This document shows, piece after piece, positions 18,460-27,353 of a DNA stretch of 36,284 nucleotides (position 1 is the first letter of the stretch; each line of letters opens with the position of its first letter). The stretch is from Paludibacteraceae bacterium (GTDB lineage: Bacteria; Bacteroidota; Bacteroidia; Bacteroidales; Paludibacteraceae), in the NCBI GenBank assembly GCA_017430235.1, contig JAFRNH010000047.1:1-36284 (forward strand), written 5' to 3'. The translations under genes and the position numbers were made by a program. The notes below the pieces were generated by a model. The model did not search any database. It saw nothing but the letters and a program-made list of their open reading frames with translations, and had not been told where the DNA came from.

Positions 18460-20883
18460 TTATCGAATATTAGCAATACTTATGATATCAGCGAAAACGC
18501 CAGCCGCCGTAACAGCCGCTCCTGCTCCGTATCCACGTATCATCATCGGATCTTGATAACGAGCCGTATTGATGATGATTAAGTTATTGCTACCTTTCAA
18601 ATCAAAGAATGGATGAGAAGGTCCGACCGCTTGCAAACCAACGCTCGTCTTTCCATTTTCCAGCTTAGCCACGAAGCAGAAGTGTTTACCTTCAGCCTCA
18701 ACAGCCTTACGTTTCTCTTCGAAAATGGCATCATAACCCTCTACCTTCTTCCAGAAGTCGTCCAATGAACCTTCGAAGAAGTCAGTTGGGATAAACAAGT
18801 TCTTCTCCACGTCGTCTTGTTCTACACGAATACCCGATTCACGCGCCAAGATAACCAACTTACGAATAACATCCTTACCGCTCAAATCGATACGAGGATC
18901 TGGTTCTGCAAAACGAGCTTCCATAGCCATTCTGATGGCCTTACTCAACGGGATATCCTTGCTAATCGTATTGAAGATGAAGTTTAATGTACCAGAAAGG
19001 ACAGCCTCCAACTTCACGATTCTATCACCGCTGAAAATCAAATCATTGATGGTGTTGATAATTGGCAAACCAGCACCCACATTTGTTTCATACAAATATT
19101 TGATACCACGTTTACGAGCGATATTCTTCAACTCCATGTAATTGTCATAATCACCGGAAGCTGCAATCTTATTGGCAGCGACCACTGAAATATTGTGAAG
19201 GAGTAAGTCTTTGTAGATACCAGCAATAGCGCCACTTGCCGTACAATCGACAAATACGCAGTTGTAGATATTCAAATCAATCAAAGCCTGTTTGATGATT
19301 TCTGGAGTAGATGTCTTACCAGCCTTCAGCAATTCATTATATTGAGTCAAATCTATACCATCACGATCCAAGATGTAATTGCTAACATCAGCGATACCGA
19401 TTACCTTTACCATCAAGTTGTTTTGTTTCATCAACAACTCTCTTTGAGTATGCAATTGTTCCAACAAGCTACCACCGACGGTACCCGTACCAACAACGAA
19501 CAAGTTTAATTGCTGATATTCAGAGAGGAAGAATGATTCATGGATACAGTTCAACGCTTTTCTAAGGTCAACACGCTTCACAACGCAAGAGATGTTTGTC
19601 TCGGCAGACCCTTGAGCCAATGCGATGATGTTGATATTATTACGACCTAGTGCATTGAAGAGTTTACCTGCAGTACCTGTTGTTTGCTTCATATTATCAC
19701 CTACGATAGCAATCGTAGCCAAATCTTTCTCTGCAGTAATGGTATTGATAGCACCCATTGACATCTCCTCGGTGAACTCCTCACCTAGAAGGTCCATAAC
19801 CTTTTCTGCATCATCAGCCTGAACGCCAATAGAAATGGAGCTACCAGAAGAAGCCTGAGAAACGAAGAATGTATGGATTCCATTGTAATCCAATTTCATG
19901 AAGATACGACCATTCACATTATGAACGTTCATCATACCCATTCCTTGGATAGTCACCAAAGCAGTATTTTCAATAGAAGAGATACCCTTGATGGTTTTTT
20001 CGTCCTTCACATCTGTTGAGATAAGCGTACCCAACTCATCAGGACGATTGATATTCATAATCTGAATAGGAATATTAGCCACGCAAGCCGGATAGATGGT
20101 TGGAGGGAATATGACAGTTGCGCCAAAGTTACAAAGTTCCATTGCCTCAGAATAACTAAGGTGGTCAATCTTATAAGCTTTGCGAGTAACATCAGGGTCA
20201 GCCGTCATGAATCCATCCGTTGTCTTCCAGATTTCTATTTTCGAAGCGCCCAATGCGGCAGCGATAAGTGCGGCAGTATAGTCAGAACCACCACGACCTA
20301 ATGTAGTAACATCTGCAGAGTCAACATCAGAAGCGATGAAACCTGGCACTACGACACGATTGTTTGACAAGGAGGAGAACTCCTCTTTGATTAATTTATA
20401 AGTTAATTCATAATCAACGTTGACATTGCCAAGAGAGTCGCTCGTCTTGATGAAATTGCGAGAATCCAAGCATTGGGCATCAATAAAATAGCTAACGAAC
20501 AAAGAAGCAATGCGTTCTCCATACGAAAGGATAGCATCTTCTGTTTTTGTAGTTAAATCCTTGATTAGGTAGACACCCTTTAGGATATTCTGCAACTCCT
20601 CATGTAAAGAGTCGATCTCTTTTTGTGCTTTCTCTTTCGATGAGACAGGCAAGCAACCTTCTAACAATTGATTGTGAGTGGTAATTATTGCATTCAGTTT
20701 TTCTGTATATGAAGCATTTCCTTGCGCAGCCAATGTGGTAGTCTCCACCAACATATCTGTGACATTTTCTACTGCTGAAACAACAATCACAACTGGCTCT
20801 TTAACGCCTTCAACAATTTTCTTGACCTGCTGCAAGTTTTTTATGGAGCCTACGGACGCTCCACCAAATTTTAAGACTTTCAT
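18460..20883 (-). CDS. thrA: Bifunctional aspartokinase / homoserine dehydrogenase
   Basis: 807 residues, the size of ThrA/MetL. Residues ~1-290 are aspartokinase (MKVLKFGGASV, TTLGRGGSDYTAALIAAALGA, TTDGFMTADPDV). Residues ~300-450 hold ACT-type regulatory repeats (VTIQGMGMMNVHNVNGRIF, IAIVGDNMKQTTGTAGKLF), suggesting feedback control by threonine. Residues ~460-807 are homoserine dehydrogenase (NLFVVGTGTVGGSLLEQL, VAANKIAASGDYDNY, GAGLPIINTINDLI, EPDPRIDLSGKDV). It catalyses the first and third steps from aspartate to threonine. The start at 20883 fits the MKVLKFGG family start. The gene leads a two-gene operon with the proposed homoserine kinase. Confidence 0.95.
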   Translation of the reverse strand: MKVLKFGGASVGSIKNLQQVKKIVEGVKEPVVIVVSAVENVTDMLVETTTLAAQGNASYTEKLNAIITTHNQLLEGCLPVSSKEKAQKEIDSLHEELQNILKGVYLIKDLTTKTEDAILSYGERIASLFVSYFIDAQCLDSRNFIKTSDSLGNVNVDYELTYKLIKEEFSSLSNNRVVVPGFIASDVDSADVTTLGRGGSDYTAALIAAALGASKIEIWKTTDGFMTADPDVTRKAYKIDHLSYSEAMELCNFGATVIFPPTIYPACVANIPIQIMNINRPDELGTLISTDVKDEKTIKGISSIENTALVTIQGMGMMNVHNVNGRIFMKLDYNGIHTFFVSQASSGSSISIGVQADDAEKVMDLLGEEFTEEMSMGAINTITAEKDLATIAIVGDNMKQTTGTAGKLFNALGRNNINIIALAQGSAETNISCVVKRVDLRKALNCIHESFFLSEYQQLNLFVVGTGTVGGSLLEQLHTQRELLMKQNNLMVKVIGIADVSNYILDRDGIDLTQYNELLKAGKTSTPEIIKQALIDLNIYNCVFVDCTASGAIAGIYKDLLLHNISVVAANKIAASGDYDNYMELKNIARKRGIKYLYETNVGAGLPIINTINDLIFSGDRIVKLEAVLSGTLNFIFNTISKDIPLSKAIRMAMEARFAEPDPRIDLSGKDVIRKLVILARESGIRVEQDDVEKNLFIPTDFFEGSLDDFWKKVEGYDAIFEEKRKAVEAEGKHFCFVAKLENGKTSVGLQAVGPSHPFFDLKGSNNLIIINTARYQDPMMIRGYGAGAAVTAAGVFADIISIANIR

Positions 20884-20938
20884 ACTTTTTGTAATTACGT
20901 TAAGGGACTACAATTTCCCAATTAAAATTTATAATTTG

Positions 20939-20969
20939 CAAAGATAGCAACTTTTTCAACCAAATACAA
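20939..20969 (-). promoter_or_regulatory. Promoter of thrA (-33 TTG, 20-base spacer, -7 TATCTTTG)
   Basis: On the minus strand TTG (20967-20969) is separated by 20 bases from TATCTTTG (20939-20946), a near-ideal Bacteroidetes promoter. The leader to the ATG at 20883 is ~50 nt with no leader peptide or attenuator visible. Confidence 0.75.
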
Positions 20970-21047
20970 TAACTATAAAGTTAATAACAACAAATAAAGG
21001 GAAAAGATTTTGTATTCGAAGAATGGAGGCCGTAAAAATATTTAGAT

Positions 21048-21055
21048 TATCTTTG
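21048..21055 (+). promoter_or_regulatory. -7 promoter box (TATCTTTG) of the small glycine-zipper gene
   Basis: TATCTTTG matches the consensus and predicts transcription from about 21062, an ~88-nt leader. It points away from the thrA promoter, so the two units are divergent. Confidence 0.55.
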
Positions 21056-21060
21056 GAAAG

Positions 21061-21077
21061 TTGTTCATAATGAACAA
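21061..21077 (+). promoter_or_regulatory. Operator-like dyad at the predicted transcription start
   Basis: TTGTTCAT-A-ATGAACAA is a perfect 8+1+8 inverted repeat starting 6 bases after the -7 box and covering the predicted +1. That is the position of a repressor site, although a 5'-end hairpin of the mRNA is also possible. No cognate regulator is identified. Confidence 0.45.
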
Positions 21078-21149
21078 TATTTCAGTTCGCTTCTTAAGGT
21101 ACTTGCGGATGCTGAAAACAACATAAAAAAACAATAAAACCATTACCAC

Positions 21150-21500
21150 ATGGAGAATCTTGATTTAGAGGAAACAAGTGAAGAAAAAAAGACCTCAGCC
21201 AACACAGTCGAACAAATGCTATTCAAAAACGATTTGCGCGACACGCTTAATGATGTTGCGAATTCCATCAACGGGGAGTCTTCTGATGTGGCAACCGATG
21301 TGGTGACGGATCAGGCAACGGATCAAATTGCCGAGCAAGTTATCAGTCAGGTTGCCGAAGAGTCCGTTGGTCAGGCTGCAAGTGAAGCTGTTGGTGAAGC
21401 TGTTGGTCAGACTGCAGGTGAAGCTGTAGGTGAAGCATCTGGTTCTACTATAGGAGAAATTGTCTCGGGCATAATCGGAAGTTTATTTGATGGTGTGTAG
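21150..21500 (+). CDS. Small acidic protein with C-terminal glycine-zipper repeats (unknown function)
   Basis: 116 residues, not recognised. Residues 1-50 are hydrophilic and acidic (MENLDLEETSEEKKTS..). Residues ~50-75 repeat short V-T-D-Q-A-T-D-Q segments. Residues ~75-116 place glycine at every fourth position (AVGEAVGQTAGEAVGEASG, then STIGEIVSGIIGSLFDGV). Such GxxxG runs favour close helix packing or membrane insertion. No signal peptide is visible. Its own -7 box and operator-like dyad support expression. The stop lies 25 bases from the converging PorP stop, with only a weak GGAG/CTCC hairpin and T-rich stretch between them. Internal repetition suggests expansion by slippage. It could be a membrane-associated helper, a bacteriocin-like peptide or a structural protein. 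Confidence 0.6.
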   Translation: MENLDLEETSEEKKTSANTVEQMLFKNDLRDTLNDVANSINGESSDVATDVVTDQATDQIAEQVISQVAEESVGQAASEAVGEAVGQTAGEAVGEASGSTIGEIVSGIIGSLFDGV

Positions 21501-21524
21501 GGAATGGAGAGGGGACTCCTTCTT

Positions 21525-22457
21525 TTATTCAAAGAAATCCCCGCCATATACCGCAGTAGCCGTCTTCTTTCTTTCCAATGAATAAGAAAGCATCACCTCA
21601 TGAGATGTGGCAGCTATGTTATGAATCCTTCCTATACCAATATCAAAGGTATATCCTAAGCGGAAACGTTTGTATTCTGCACCCAACGTGATGGCCAACG
21701 GATTGGACTTAAATCCTGATGACATATCGGGATGCCACGTCAGACCCGCCCAAATGAAACGATCATAAAAACCTGTCACATTCACCTCAAGCAAATTCAC
21801 CTTCTTGTGATGCATGTAAGTCAACATCGGCGCTACATCCCATTTTTCATCCACCTTAAACAGATAACGTCCATATAGATAGATGTGTTGTCCAGGCACA
21901 AAGGTCGATGTCTTTCCACTGATCAAATGTGTGACAGAGGCACCCACCAATAGGTTCTCCTTCATAATGAATTCAACTCCGAAATCCATATCGGGACGTG
22001 TTTCATTCTCATCATCCGGCATAAAATCTTCACTCAACTCTGCTTCACTCTCCACCTTATACTTGTTCAAATCAAAATGAGAGACCAACACGCCAAAGCC
22101 TAAACCAAAAGAGACCAACATGTCATCACGCCATCGCAGGCCATAAGAGTAGTCGGCTTTCACACTAGTAAAGCCTCTTGCAATACCCAAATGATCATAA
22201 GAAACAGATAGACCAATACCTGAGTTCCATTTATCCACAAATGTATGTGCATTGGCAAGGAAAGTTTTGGGCGCATCCTCCATTCCTGCATATTGGAAAT
22301 GACCTAACAGGAAGAGGTCCACATCTTCTACGTTACCAATACCCGCTGGATTCTTGTTAATACGAGAATAAAACTGTTGTGAAAGAAGCAACTCTTGTTG
22401 TGCATTCACTACGAATCCTAATGAAAGGAGACTAATCAATACTAATATTTTTTTCAT
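21525..22457 (-). CDS. PorP/SprF-family T9SS outer-membrane protein
   Basis: 310 residues. A signal peptide (MKKILVLISLLSLGFVVNAQ) is followed by QELLLSQQFYSRINKNPAGIG and then a run of beta strands ending in a typical outer-membrane terminus, the pattern of the PorP/SprF family. These membrane barrels act as anchors or channels for particular T9SS type B substrates and are usually encoded beside them. I start at ATG 22457, not the in-frame ATG at 22490, because the signal peptide begins there and the upstream start would overlap the preceding gene. GGGGAGGAA just upstream resembles a Shine-Dalgarno site, unusual in this phylum. It is the last gene of a three-gene operon whose first gene encodes the likely client. 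Confidence 0.9.
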   Translation of the reverse strand: MKKILVLISLLSLGFVVNAQQELLLSQQFYSRINKNPAGIGNVEDVDLFLLGHFQYAGMEDAPKTFLANAHTFVDKWNSGIGLSVSYDHLGIARGFTSVKADYSYGLRWRDDMLVSFGLGFGVLVSHFDLNKYKVESEAELSEDFMPDDENETRPDMDFGVEFIMKENLLVGASVTHLISGKTSTFVPGQHIYLYGRYLFKVDEKWDVAPMLTYMHHKKVNLLEVNVTGFYDRFIWAGLTWHPDMSSGFKSNPLAITLGAEYKRFRLGYTFDIGIGRIHNIAATSHEVMLSYSLERKKTATAVYGGDFFE

Positions 22458-22476
22458 CTTACGTTCCTCCCCTTTT

Positions 22477-23784
22477 TTATTCGTTATCATCTTCTATAAT
22501 TTTCACCTCCACACGACGGTTCTGTTCATGTTCCGGTTCCGTCTGTGCATCCTTCACAATCAGTTCTGTCTCACCCTTTCCTACTGGAATAAGGGTAGAA
22601 GCATCCACACCTCGTTTTATCAACAAATCACGTACGTATTTCGCACGCTTTTCCGACAAGCGTAGGTTATAGTCATCATCCGCACGACTATCCGTGTGTC
22701 CGCTGATTTCAAACTTAGCTCCTGGATACTCAGCCATGGCAGAAAGCAATTCATCCAACTGTGCCTCATATTCGGGTTTCATATCATACTTGTCCAAGTC
22801 GAAAAAGAAGAGCACCCAATGGAATCCCTTCGGTTCGTCGAGGGTTGCCAGTGGTTCCAAATCCATATCTGGTGCAAAACCAATCAAGACCGATGAGTAG
22901 ATATCATCTGATCCATGTCCATCTTCGCGGTTAGAAAGGAAGAAGGCTGATCCATCATCACTGCCGAATGCCACGTTATAATCATCCGCAGAGGAATTCA
23001 CCACCTCAGAAAGAGGAATCGCAGGTCCCCATTCAGTTGCCTTCTTTGTTTTCTTCGCATAGTAGATATCCAAACCTCCGTAACCTCCTTCCCTATTTGA
23101 TGCAAAATATAAAAGAGTATCACCCACCACCAGCGGATAATCCTCATCAGAAGTGGTGGCGTTGGATTCTGACACCAATGTCGGGCGACTCCACACCTTG
23201 TCGGACACCTGATCTACATACCATATATCTCGTCCTCCCTTTCCTGCCTTAAATTCTCCTGAGAAATAGAGTCGCTTACCATCCTGACTCAATGAAGGAT
23301 TGTAAAAACCAGAAGCACCACGACCCACCTGCACCCAGCGAGCCACTGCCAAGGAGGAGTTCTTATACGATAACGGTTGCTTCATCACACCTTGTATCTG
23401 AAGCATCTCCACATTCGTCCATTTATCATTTTCCCATGAGGCAACAAACAAATCATTTTTACCTGTCTCCCCTGGTTTGGAAAAATAGAGTTTATTGTGA
23501 TGTGCATCATAAGCAAACGTACCCTCAATTCCCAAATTCATCAATTCCTTGCATGGTGTGATTTTATCAATCATATAATTCTGATTGGGAACGAATGAAT
23601 AAGCAGTATCATTTCTAAAAAAGACCAACGTGCCATTTTTATAAGGGGAGATTGGCAACTCCTTTGCTGATGTATTAATATCAGAGGATTCGAAATAGGA
23701 TATACCTCCCATCAGTCTCTTCTCCACAGCATACGATCCTAAGACGAATACCATCAATAATGTCGATATCAAAATCTTCTTCAT
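22477..23784 (-). CDS. OmpA-family protein with PD40 beta-propeller repeats
   Basis: 435 residues. Signal peptide MKKILISTLLMVFVLGSYA; residues ~60-310 hold PD40/WD40-like blades (RLYFSGEFKAGKGGRDIWYV, LLYFASNREGGYGGLDIYYA, AFFLSNREDGHGSDDIYSS). Residues ~325-430 are the OmpA C-terminal peptidoglycan-binding domain (ISGHTDSRADDDYNLRLSEKRA..). It is therefore a periplasmic or outer-membrane-attached protein. P. gingivalis PorE combines similar modules with a TPR domain, which is not seen here. It lies between a type B substrate (gap 21 bases) and PorP/SprF (gap 19 bases), and probably ties the secretion or attachment unit to the cell wall. Confidence 0.9.
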   Translation of the reverse strand: MKKILISTLLMVFVLGSYAVEKRLMGGISYFESSDINTSAKELPISPYKNGTLVFFRNDTAYSFVPNQNYMIDKITPCKELMNLGIEGTFAYDAHHNKLYFSKPGETGKNDLFVASWENDKWTNVEMLQIQGVMKQPLSYKNSSLAVARWVQVGRGASGFYNPSLSQDGKRLYFSGEFKAGKGGRDIWYVDQVSDKVWSRPTLVSESNATTSDEDYPLVVGDTLLYFASNREGGYGGLDIYYAKKTKKATEWGPAIPLSEVVNSSADDYNVAFGSDDGSAFFLSNREDGHGSDDIYSSVLIGFAPDMDLEPLATLDEPKGFHWVLFFFDLDKYDMKPEYEAQLDELLSAMAEYPGAKFEISGHTDSRADDDYNLRLSEKRAKYVRDLLIKRGVDASTLIPVGKGETELIVKDAQTEPEHEQNRRVEVKIIEDDNE

Positions 23785-23805
23785 ATATCTTTAGACTTTA
23801 TGATT

Positions 23806-26805
23806 CTACTTAAATTTACCAACTTCAAGTGTGCCCTTACGGATCTCTCCATTCGGCATGAATACTCTATAATAGTATGTGCCAGGTTCAGCCAGATCCC
23901 CTTTATAGGTAGCATCCCATCCGTTATCGCCCTCAAATATCAACTGATGATAACGATTGAAAATCTCCACTCGAAGTCCCCTTCCCAACAAGAAGGTGTT
24001 ATTCAACTCCTCTTTTCCATCATTGTGTGGCGTAATCAAATTAGGAATCACTAAATCCACATTGACCACCACCTTATCCGATGGATCCACACATCCATAT
24101 CCCTCTTTGGAGGAGATATAATAAGACAATTCTCCATTTTGTGTTGGAACGAACTGCCATGAAGTCGCCTTTTCCGACATGAATTCCACTTGTTTTTTCG
24201 TGCTCTCTTCATGCCAAACCAACGAGTCTCCATCATATCCATCCAAATCGATGTCAAACTTCACAGCTTCACCCAGTGATAGGTTATCGCTTGATACGAG
24301 TTGCAAATCCAATTTGCCATGAGGTCGCACACGCACTGATGAAATATTCGTGTTTTCCCAACTCTTCTTATCAGACAATGACTTGATGCAACCACCATCT
24401 ATTGCACGCACCTCGAACGAGTAGGTTTCCGCCTCTTCGAAAAGGCCATCCACCACACCTCTGACATAGTAGAATGTATCCGTGCGTGTCGTGTCGACAA
24501 GTTTTCCATCATAATACCAGTAGTACAAAGATGGATGGATGAAAGAGAGATCTGGTGTGGCAACCGCCATGGCACTATCCTCTCCCAAACAGATAACCGG
24601 GGTTGTATTCAGCACCATCTCATAAGGTTTTGAGACATACACAACCATCTGATCATCTATCGTATATACTGTTGTACAACTCAAATCCACCTCTTTGCCC
24701 TCGCCCAATGCAGTCACCACCGACTTATCAGAAGCAACAATAACACGGAATGAGGTGTTACCCTTCAGTTTCTCTGTGGCAGTCACCTCGATGACACTAT
24801 CTTTCGTAACAGAGCCATAATTTATCCATTTGTTCTCTGTCTCTTCATTTCGATATTGAAACAGATATTTAGGTTCTCCGATATAAGTCTCCAATCCCTC
24901 TTCATTGTATGCCACCAACTCAAACTTATCATTCAAACAAGCAGCATGATAAGAAGAGTGGGCTCTATCACGAGTAACAAGTTTTACTCTCGGATAACAC
25001 AATGTGACGGAGATATCATCCAACAATATATCATTTCCCCAATTAGCACCTCCAGGTGCATTGTTATACAATCGGAAGGTATAATCCTGAGCTTCCGCTA
25101 AGAAGCGGAATGACAAGTTCGCCCATGAATCGCGCGCCAAGGAGCCTTTGCGTTGATGGATATCTCCCGAAGCAATGGAATAGACCACTTTACCATCTGG
25201 GTCGATAATCTCCATTCGTACATTAACAGGAGTTTCAGAGCCCTCTTTATATACCGCATTATTGATAAAGGCATTGAAGATAACCCATACACCCTTCGAC
25301 TTACTCAACTCACAATTCAAAGACATCTTTCGTTCATAAATCATAGCGCCTTCCAACCCTGCTTTGCAGTTAACAAAGAGCATAGCACCATCTTTATCAT
25401 CGGCAGTATGATCCTCTGCCTCCCAATAGTCTCTATCGGCATAGTTCTTTTTTCCATCTCCTTTATATGGATTGTTTGTAATGATGTAATAACCATCTTC
25501 CAAACGGTATTTTGAACACCAATCACGTGTGTTATTAATAAAATTCGGATCGAAAGCGCCATACTGATGTTCCTTCACATAATTGAACGGATCGGGTGCC
25601 CAATAGCCCTCTATCGTTGCAGTCTTGCCCGATGCTGAGTCAACAATACTATTTTTATATTCATGACCCAACGCATCCACGTAGGTTCTTGCCGATGAGA
25701 ACGAACCAAAATCATCATTCCACAAATACTCTGAAGAAAACTTATCCGTATCCACCAAATAGATCTTTCGAATGGCTATTATCTCAGTAGAATAGGCTGT
25801 ATCCTTTTTGCCAGAGTATTTTGACGTTCCTGTCACCCTCACTCTATATTCTGCACTAACAGTTGGAGAGAATTCACTCAGTGTACCATTCGTCATCTTT
25901 TTCAAATCACTCCACTCAATTTTTTCAGACGCTCTTTCCAATGACTTGTATTGCAATGTGAATTTAGGTGTTCCTTCGAACGACTCCGTTATAGCGGTCA
26001 ATGAGACGGTTCCACCCTCCCTCACTTCAAACTCAAGATCATTGAATCGATGAGACTCCTCGCCCTCTTTTGCTGAGAAATGGACCTCCGGCTTCTTAAA
26101 GGAGATTAAAATCGGTGCTGATACCACTTCACGACTCACACTGACCACCGAATCATTATCTGGACTCACCTCATCATAGGTAATAACACTCTTTAATGCA
26201 AACAACGTACTATCTTTCGATAATGTTGAAGTATACTCTTGTGACGTGGCATTTCTTATATCACTCCACGTATCACCCCTATCCGTGCTCTTCATCCATT
26301 GATACGAGTACGATGCCGAATCAACAGAAGAACACCCCACTCCCGACAGTGTAAACTCTTCCGTAGGAGATGTGATAATAGAAGACCCAGACGAGATGGA
26401 TGCCTTAGCCGTATAGAAAGAGTCGGTTGGAACAGCGCCGACAATTTCGTATGGAAAGACTCTCATGTTAATATAAAAAGTATAATTCCACGACTGAGAG
26501 GAACCCGCACTGCAACGCCATGCCGGTTCATCTCCATTTCCTTCGTAATAGATAGCCGAGATTTTTGAAACAAGTTCGGATCGTCCCATAGGAACGCCGT
26601 CCTTTAAAATTTGGAATTGTGCAGGCGACCAATTATTGAAATAGGCATTCACCATCGCAACCGTACCACATTCGTCTGCATCCGTCACCTTATAACTTGA
26701 CAATGCATACCAATTAGACAATGACAATGTCTGTCCCGCTGCAAACAATGAGCTACATAGGAATAATAAAGTCATCCATTTTTTTAGCAAAGAATTTCGA
26801 TTCAT
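23806..26805 (-). CDS. Large secreted T9SS type B substrate with jelly-roll-like module
   Basis: 999 residues. Signal peptide MNRNSLLKKWMTLLFLCSSLFAAGQ. Residues ~150-360 read as Ig/fibronectin-like domains (YSYQWMKSTDRGDTWSDI, YRVRVTGTSKYSG). Residues ~440-615 look like a MAM/CBM-type jelly roll (ANLSFRFLAEAQDYTFRLYN, NDILLDDISVTLC). More Ig-like repeats follow. The C-terminus is a type B sorting domain: IPNLITPHNDGKEELNNTF, VEIFNRYHQLIFEG, NGWDATYKG, PGTYYYRVF. It shares the terminal FEGDNGWD..YKG/FRGG..PG.YYY pattern with the giant protein at the left edge. First gene of the operon with the OmpA/PD40 protein and PorP/SprF, which are its likely export or anchoring partners. Its ligand is unknown. 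Confidence 0.85.
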   Translation of the reverse strand: MNRNSLLKKWMTLLFLCSSLFAAGQTLSLSNWYALSSYKVTDADECGTVAMVNAYFNNWSPAQFQILKDGVPMGRSELVSKISAIYYEGNGDEPAWRCSAGSSQSWNYTFYINMRVFPYEIVGAVPTDSFYTAKASISSGSSIITSPTEEFTLSGVGCSSVDSASYSYQWMKSTDRGDTWSDIRNATSQEYTSTLSKDSTLFALKSVITYDEVSPDNDSVVSVSREVVSAPILISFKKPEVHFSAKEGEESHRFNDLEFEVREGGTVSLTAITESFEGTPKFTLQYKSLERASEKIEWSDLKKMTNGTLSEFSPTVSAEYRVRVTGTSKYSGKKDTAYSTEIIAIRKIYLVDTDKFSSEYLWNDDFGSFSSARTYVDALGHEYKNSIVDSASGKTATIEGYWAPDPFNYVKEHQYGAFDPNFINNTRDWCSKYRLEDGYYIITNNPYKGDGKKNYADRDYWEAEDHTADDKDGAMLFVNCKAGLEGAMIYERKMSLNCELSKSKGVWVIFNAFINNAVYKEGSETPVNVRMEIIDPDGKVVYSIASGDIHQRKGSLARDSWANLSFRFLAEAQDYTFRLYNNAPGGANWGNDILLDDISVTLCYPRVKLVTRDRAHSSYHAACLNDKFELVAYNEEGLETYIGEPKYLFQYRNEETENKWINYGSVTKDSVIEVTATEKLKGNTSFRVIVASDKSVVTALGEGKEVDLSCTTVYTIDDQMVVYVSKPYEMVLNTTPVICLGEDSAMAVATPDLSFIHPSLYYWYYDGKLVDTTRTDTFYYVRGVVDGLFEEAETYSFEVRAIDGGCIKSLSDKKSWENTNISSVRVRPHGKLDLQLVSSDNLSLGEAVKFDIDLDGYDGDSLVWHEESTKKQVEFMSEKATSWQFVPTQNGELSYYISSKEGYGCVDPSDKVVVNVDLVIPNLITPHNDGKEELNNTFLLGRGLRVEIFNRYHQLIFEGDNGWDATYKGDLAEPGTYYYRVFMPNGEIRKGTLEVGKFK

Positions 26806-26859
26806 TAATACATAAGTTTTCTAGTTTCACAATAACATTACTCTATGTGCAATGATGTT

Positions 26860-26867
26860 CAAAGATA
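26860..26867 (-). promoter_or_regulatory. -7 promoter box (TATCTTTG, minus strand) of the T9SS operon
   Basis: TATCTTTG on the minus strand lies 54 bases before the ATG at 26805; no clear -33 element is seen. It is the only promoter-like box in front of the three-gene unit. Confidence 0.55.
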
Positions 26868-26979
26868 ATCAATATTTTTTTAAGATGAGTTCTATAACTT
26901 CACTGTTTTGAAAAAAAATCTTCAAACAGGCCACGGAAATTTCATTTAACTTTCCTTGCATAGTTAAAAACACTTGTCT

Positions 26980-27031
26980 TTGGGGCAGAAAGGCCTATTC
27001 GCTTAATGTACGGGCGAATAGCATTCGCCCC
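26980..27031. repeat. Palindromic intergenic element with alternative stems
   Basis: GGGCGAAT (27012-27019) and ATTCGCCC (27023-27030) form a stem around AGC. CTATTCGC (26995-27002) can instead pair with GCGAATAG (27014-27021), so two stems compete. The flanks GGGGCAG and CCCC also match. Its form suggests a dispersed repeat; no second copy lies in the window. Confidence 0.5.
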
Positions 27032-27180
27032 GCTTCATCAACAATCTGCCATTAATACGTGAAAATAAAATGGTTGAGACATCTATCAATACGAAAAGAT
27101 TCATTGAATTGAAGCATTGAAACAAAAATCTTACCTTTTGCTCAATTATTACACTTCCCTTACTTATAAATGCCTTAAAA

Positions 27181-27209
27181 TTGCGTACTATTTAATTGTA
27201 TTATTTTTG
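27181..27209 (+). promoter_or_regulatory. Candidate promoter of the esterase/GH43 gene
   Basis: TTG at 27181-27183 and TATTTTTG at 27202-27209 (spacer 18) fit the Bacteroidetes pattern. The leader to the ATG at 27354 would be ~140 nt. The box is A/T-rich, so a chance match is possible. Confidence 0.45.
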
Positions 27210-27353
27210 ATGTGTGTGTGTATTAATACCATTTTATGTTAATTATTAGGCCATTTGCCTCAACGAGTACCATTATTACTCAAGCTGGCAACTGACTTAA
27301 TCTAATTATATCATAAAATCATAAAAAGAAAAGAACCAAATATATTATATATC

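Larger units (their letters stand above)
26806..27353. other. 548-bp divergent intergenic region
   Basis: No coding potential is seen. It contains the -7 box of the T9SS operon (minus), a palindromic dispersed-type repeat at 26980-27031, and the promoter of the esterase/GH43 gene (plus) with a ~140-nt leader. The rest is A/T-rich without further structure that I recognise. Confidence 0.6.
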
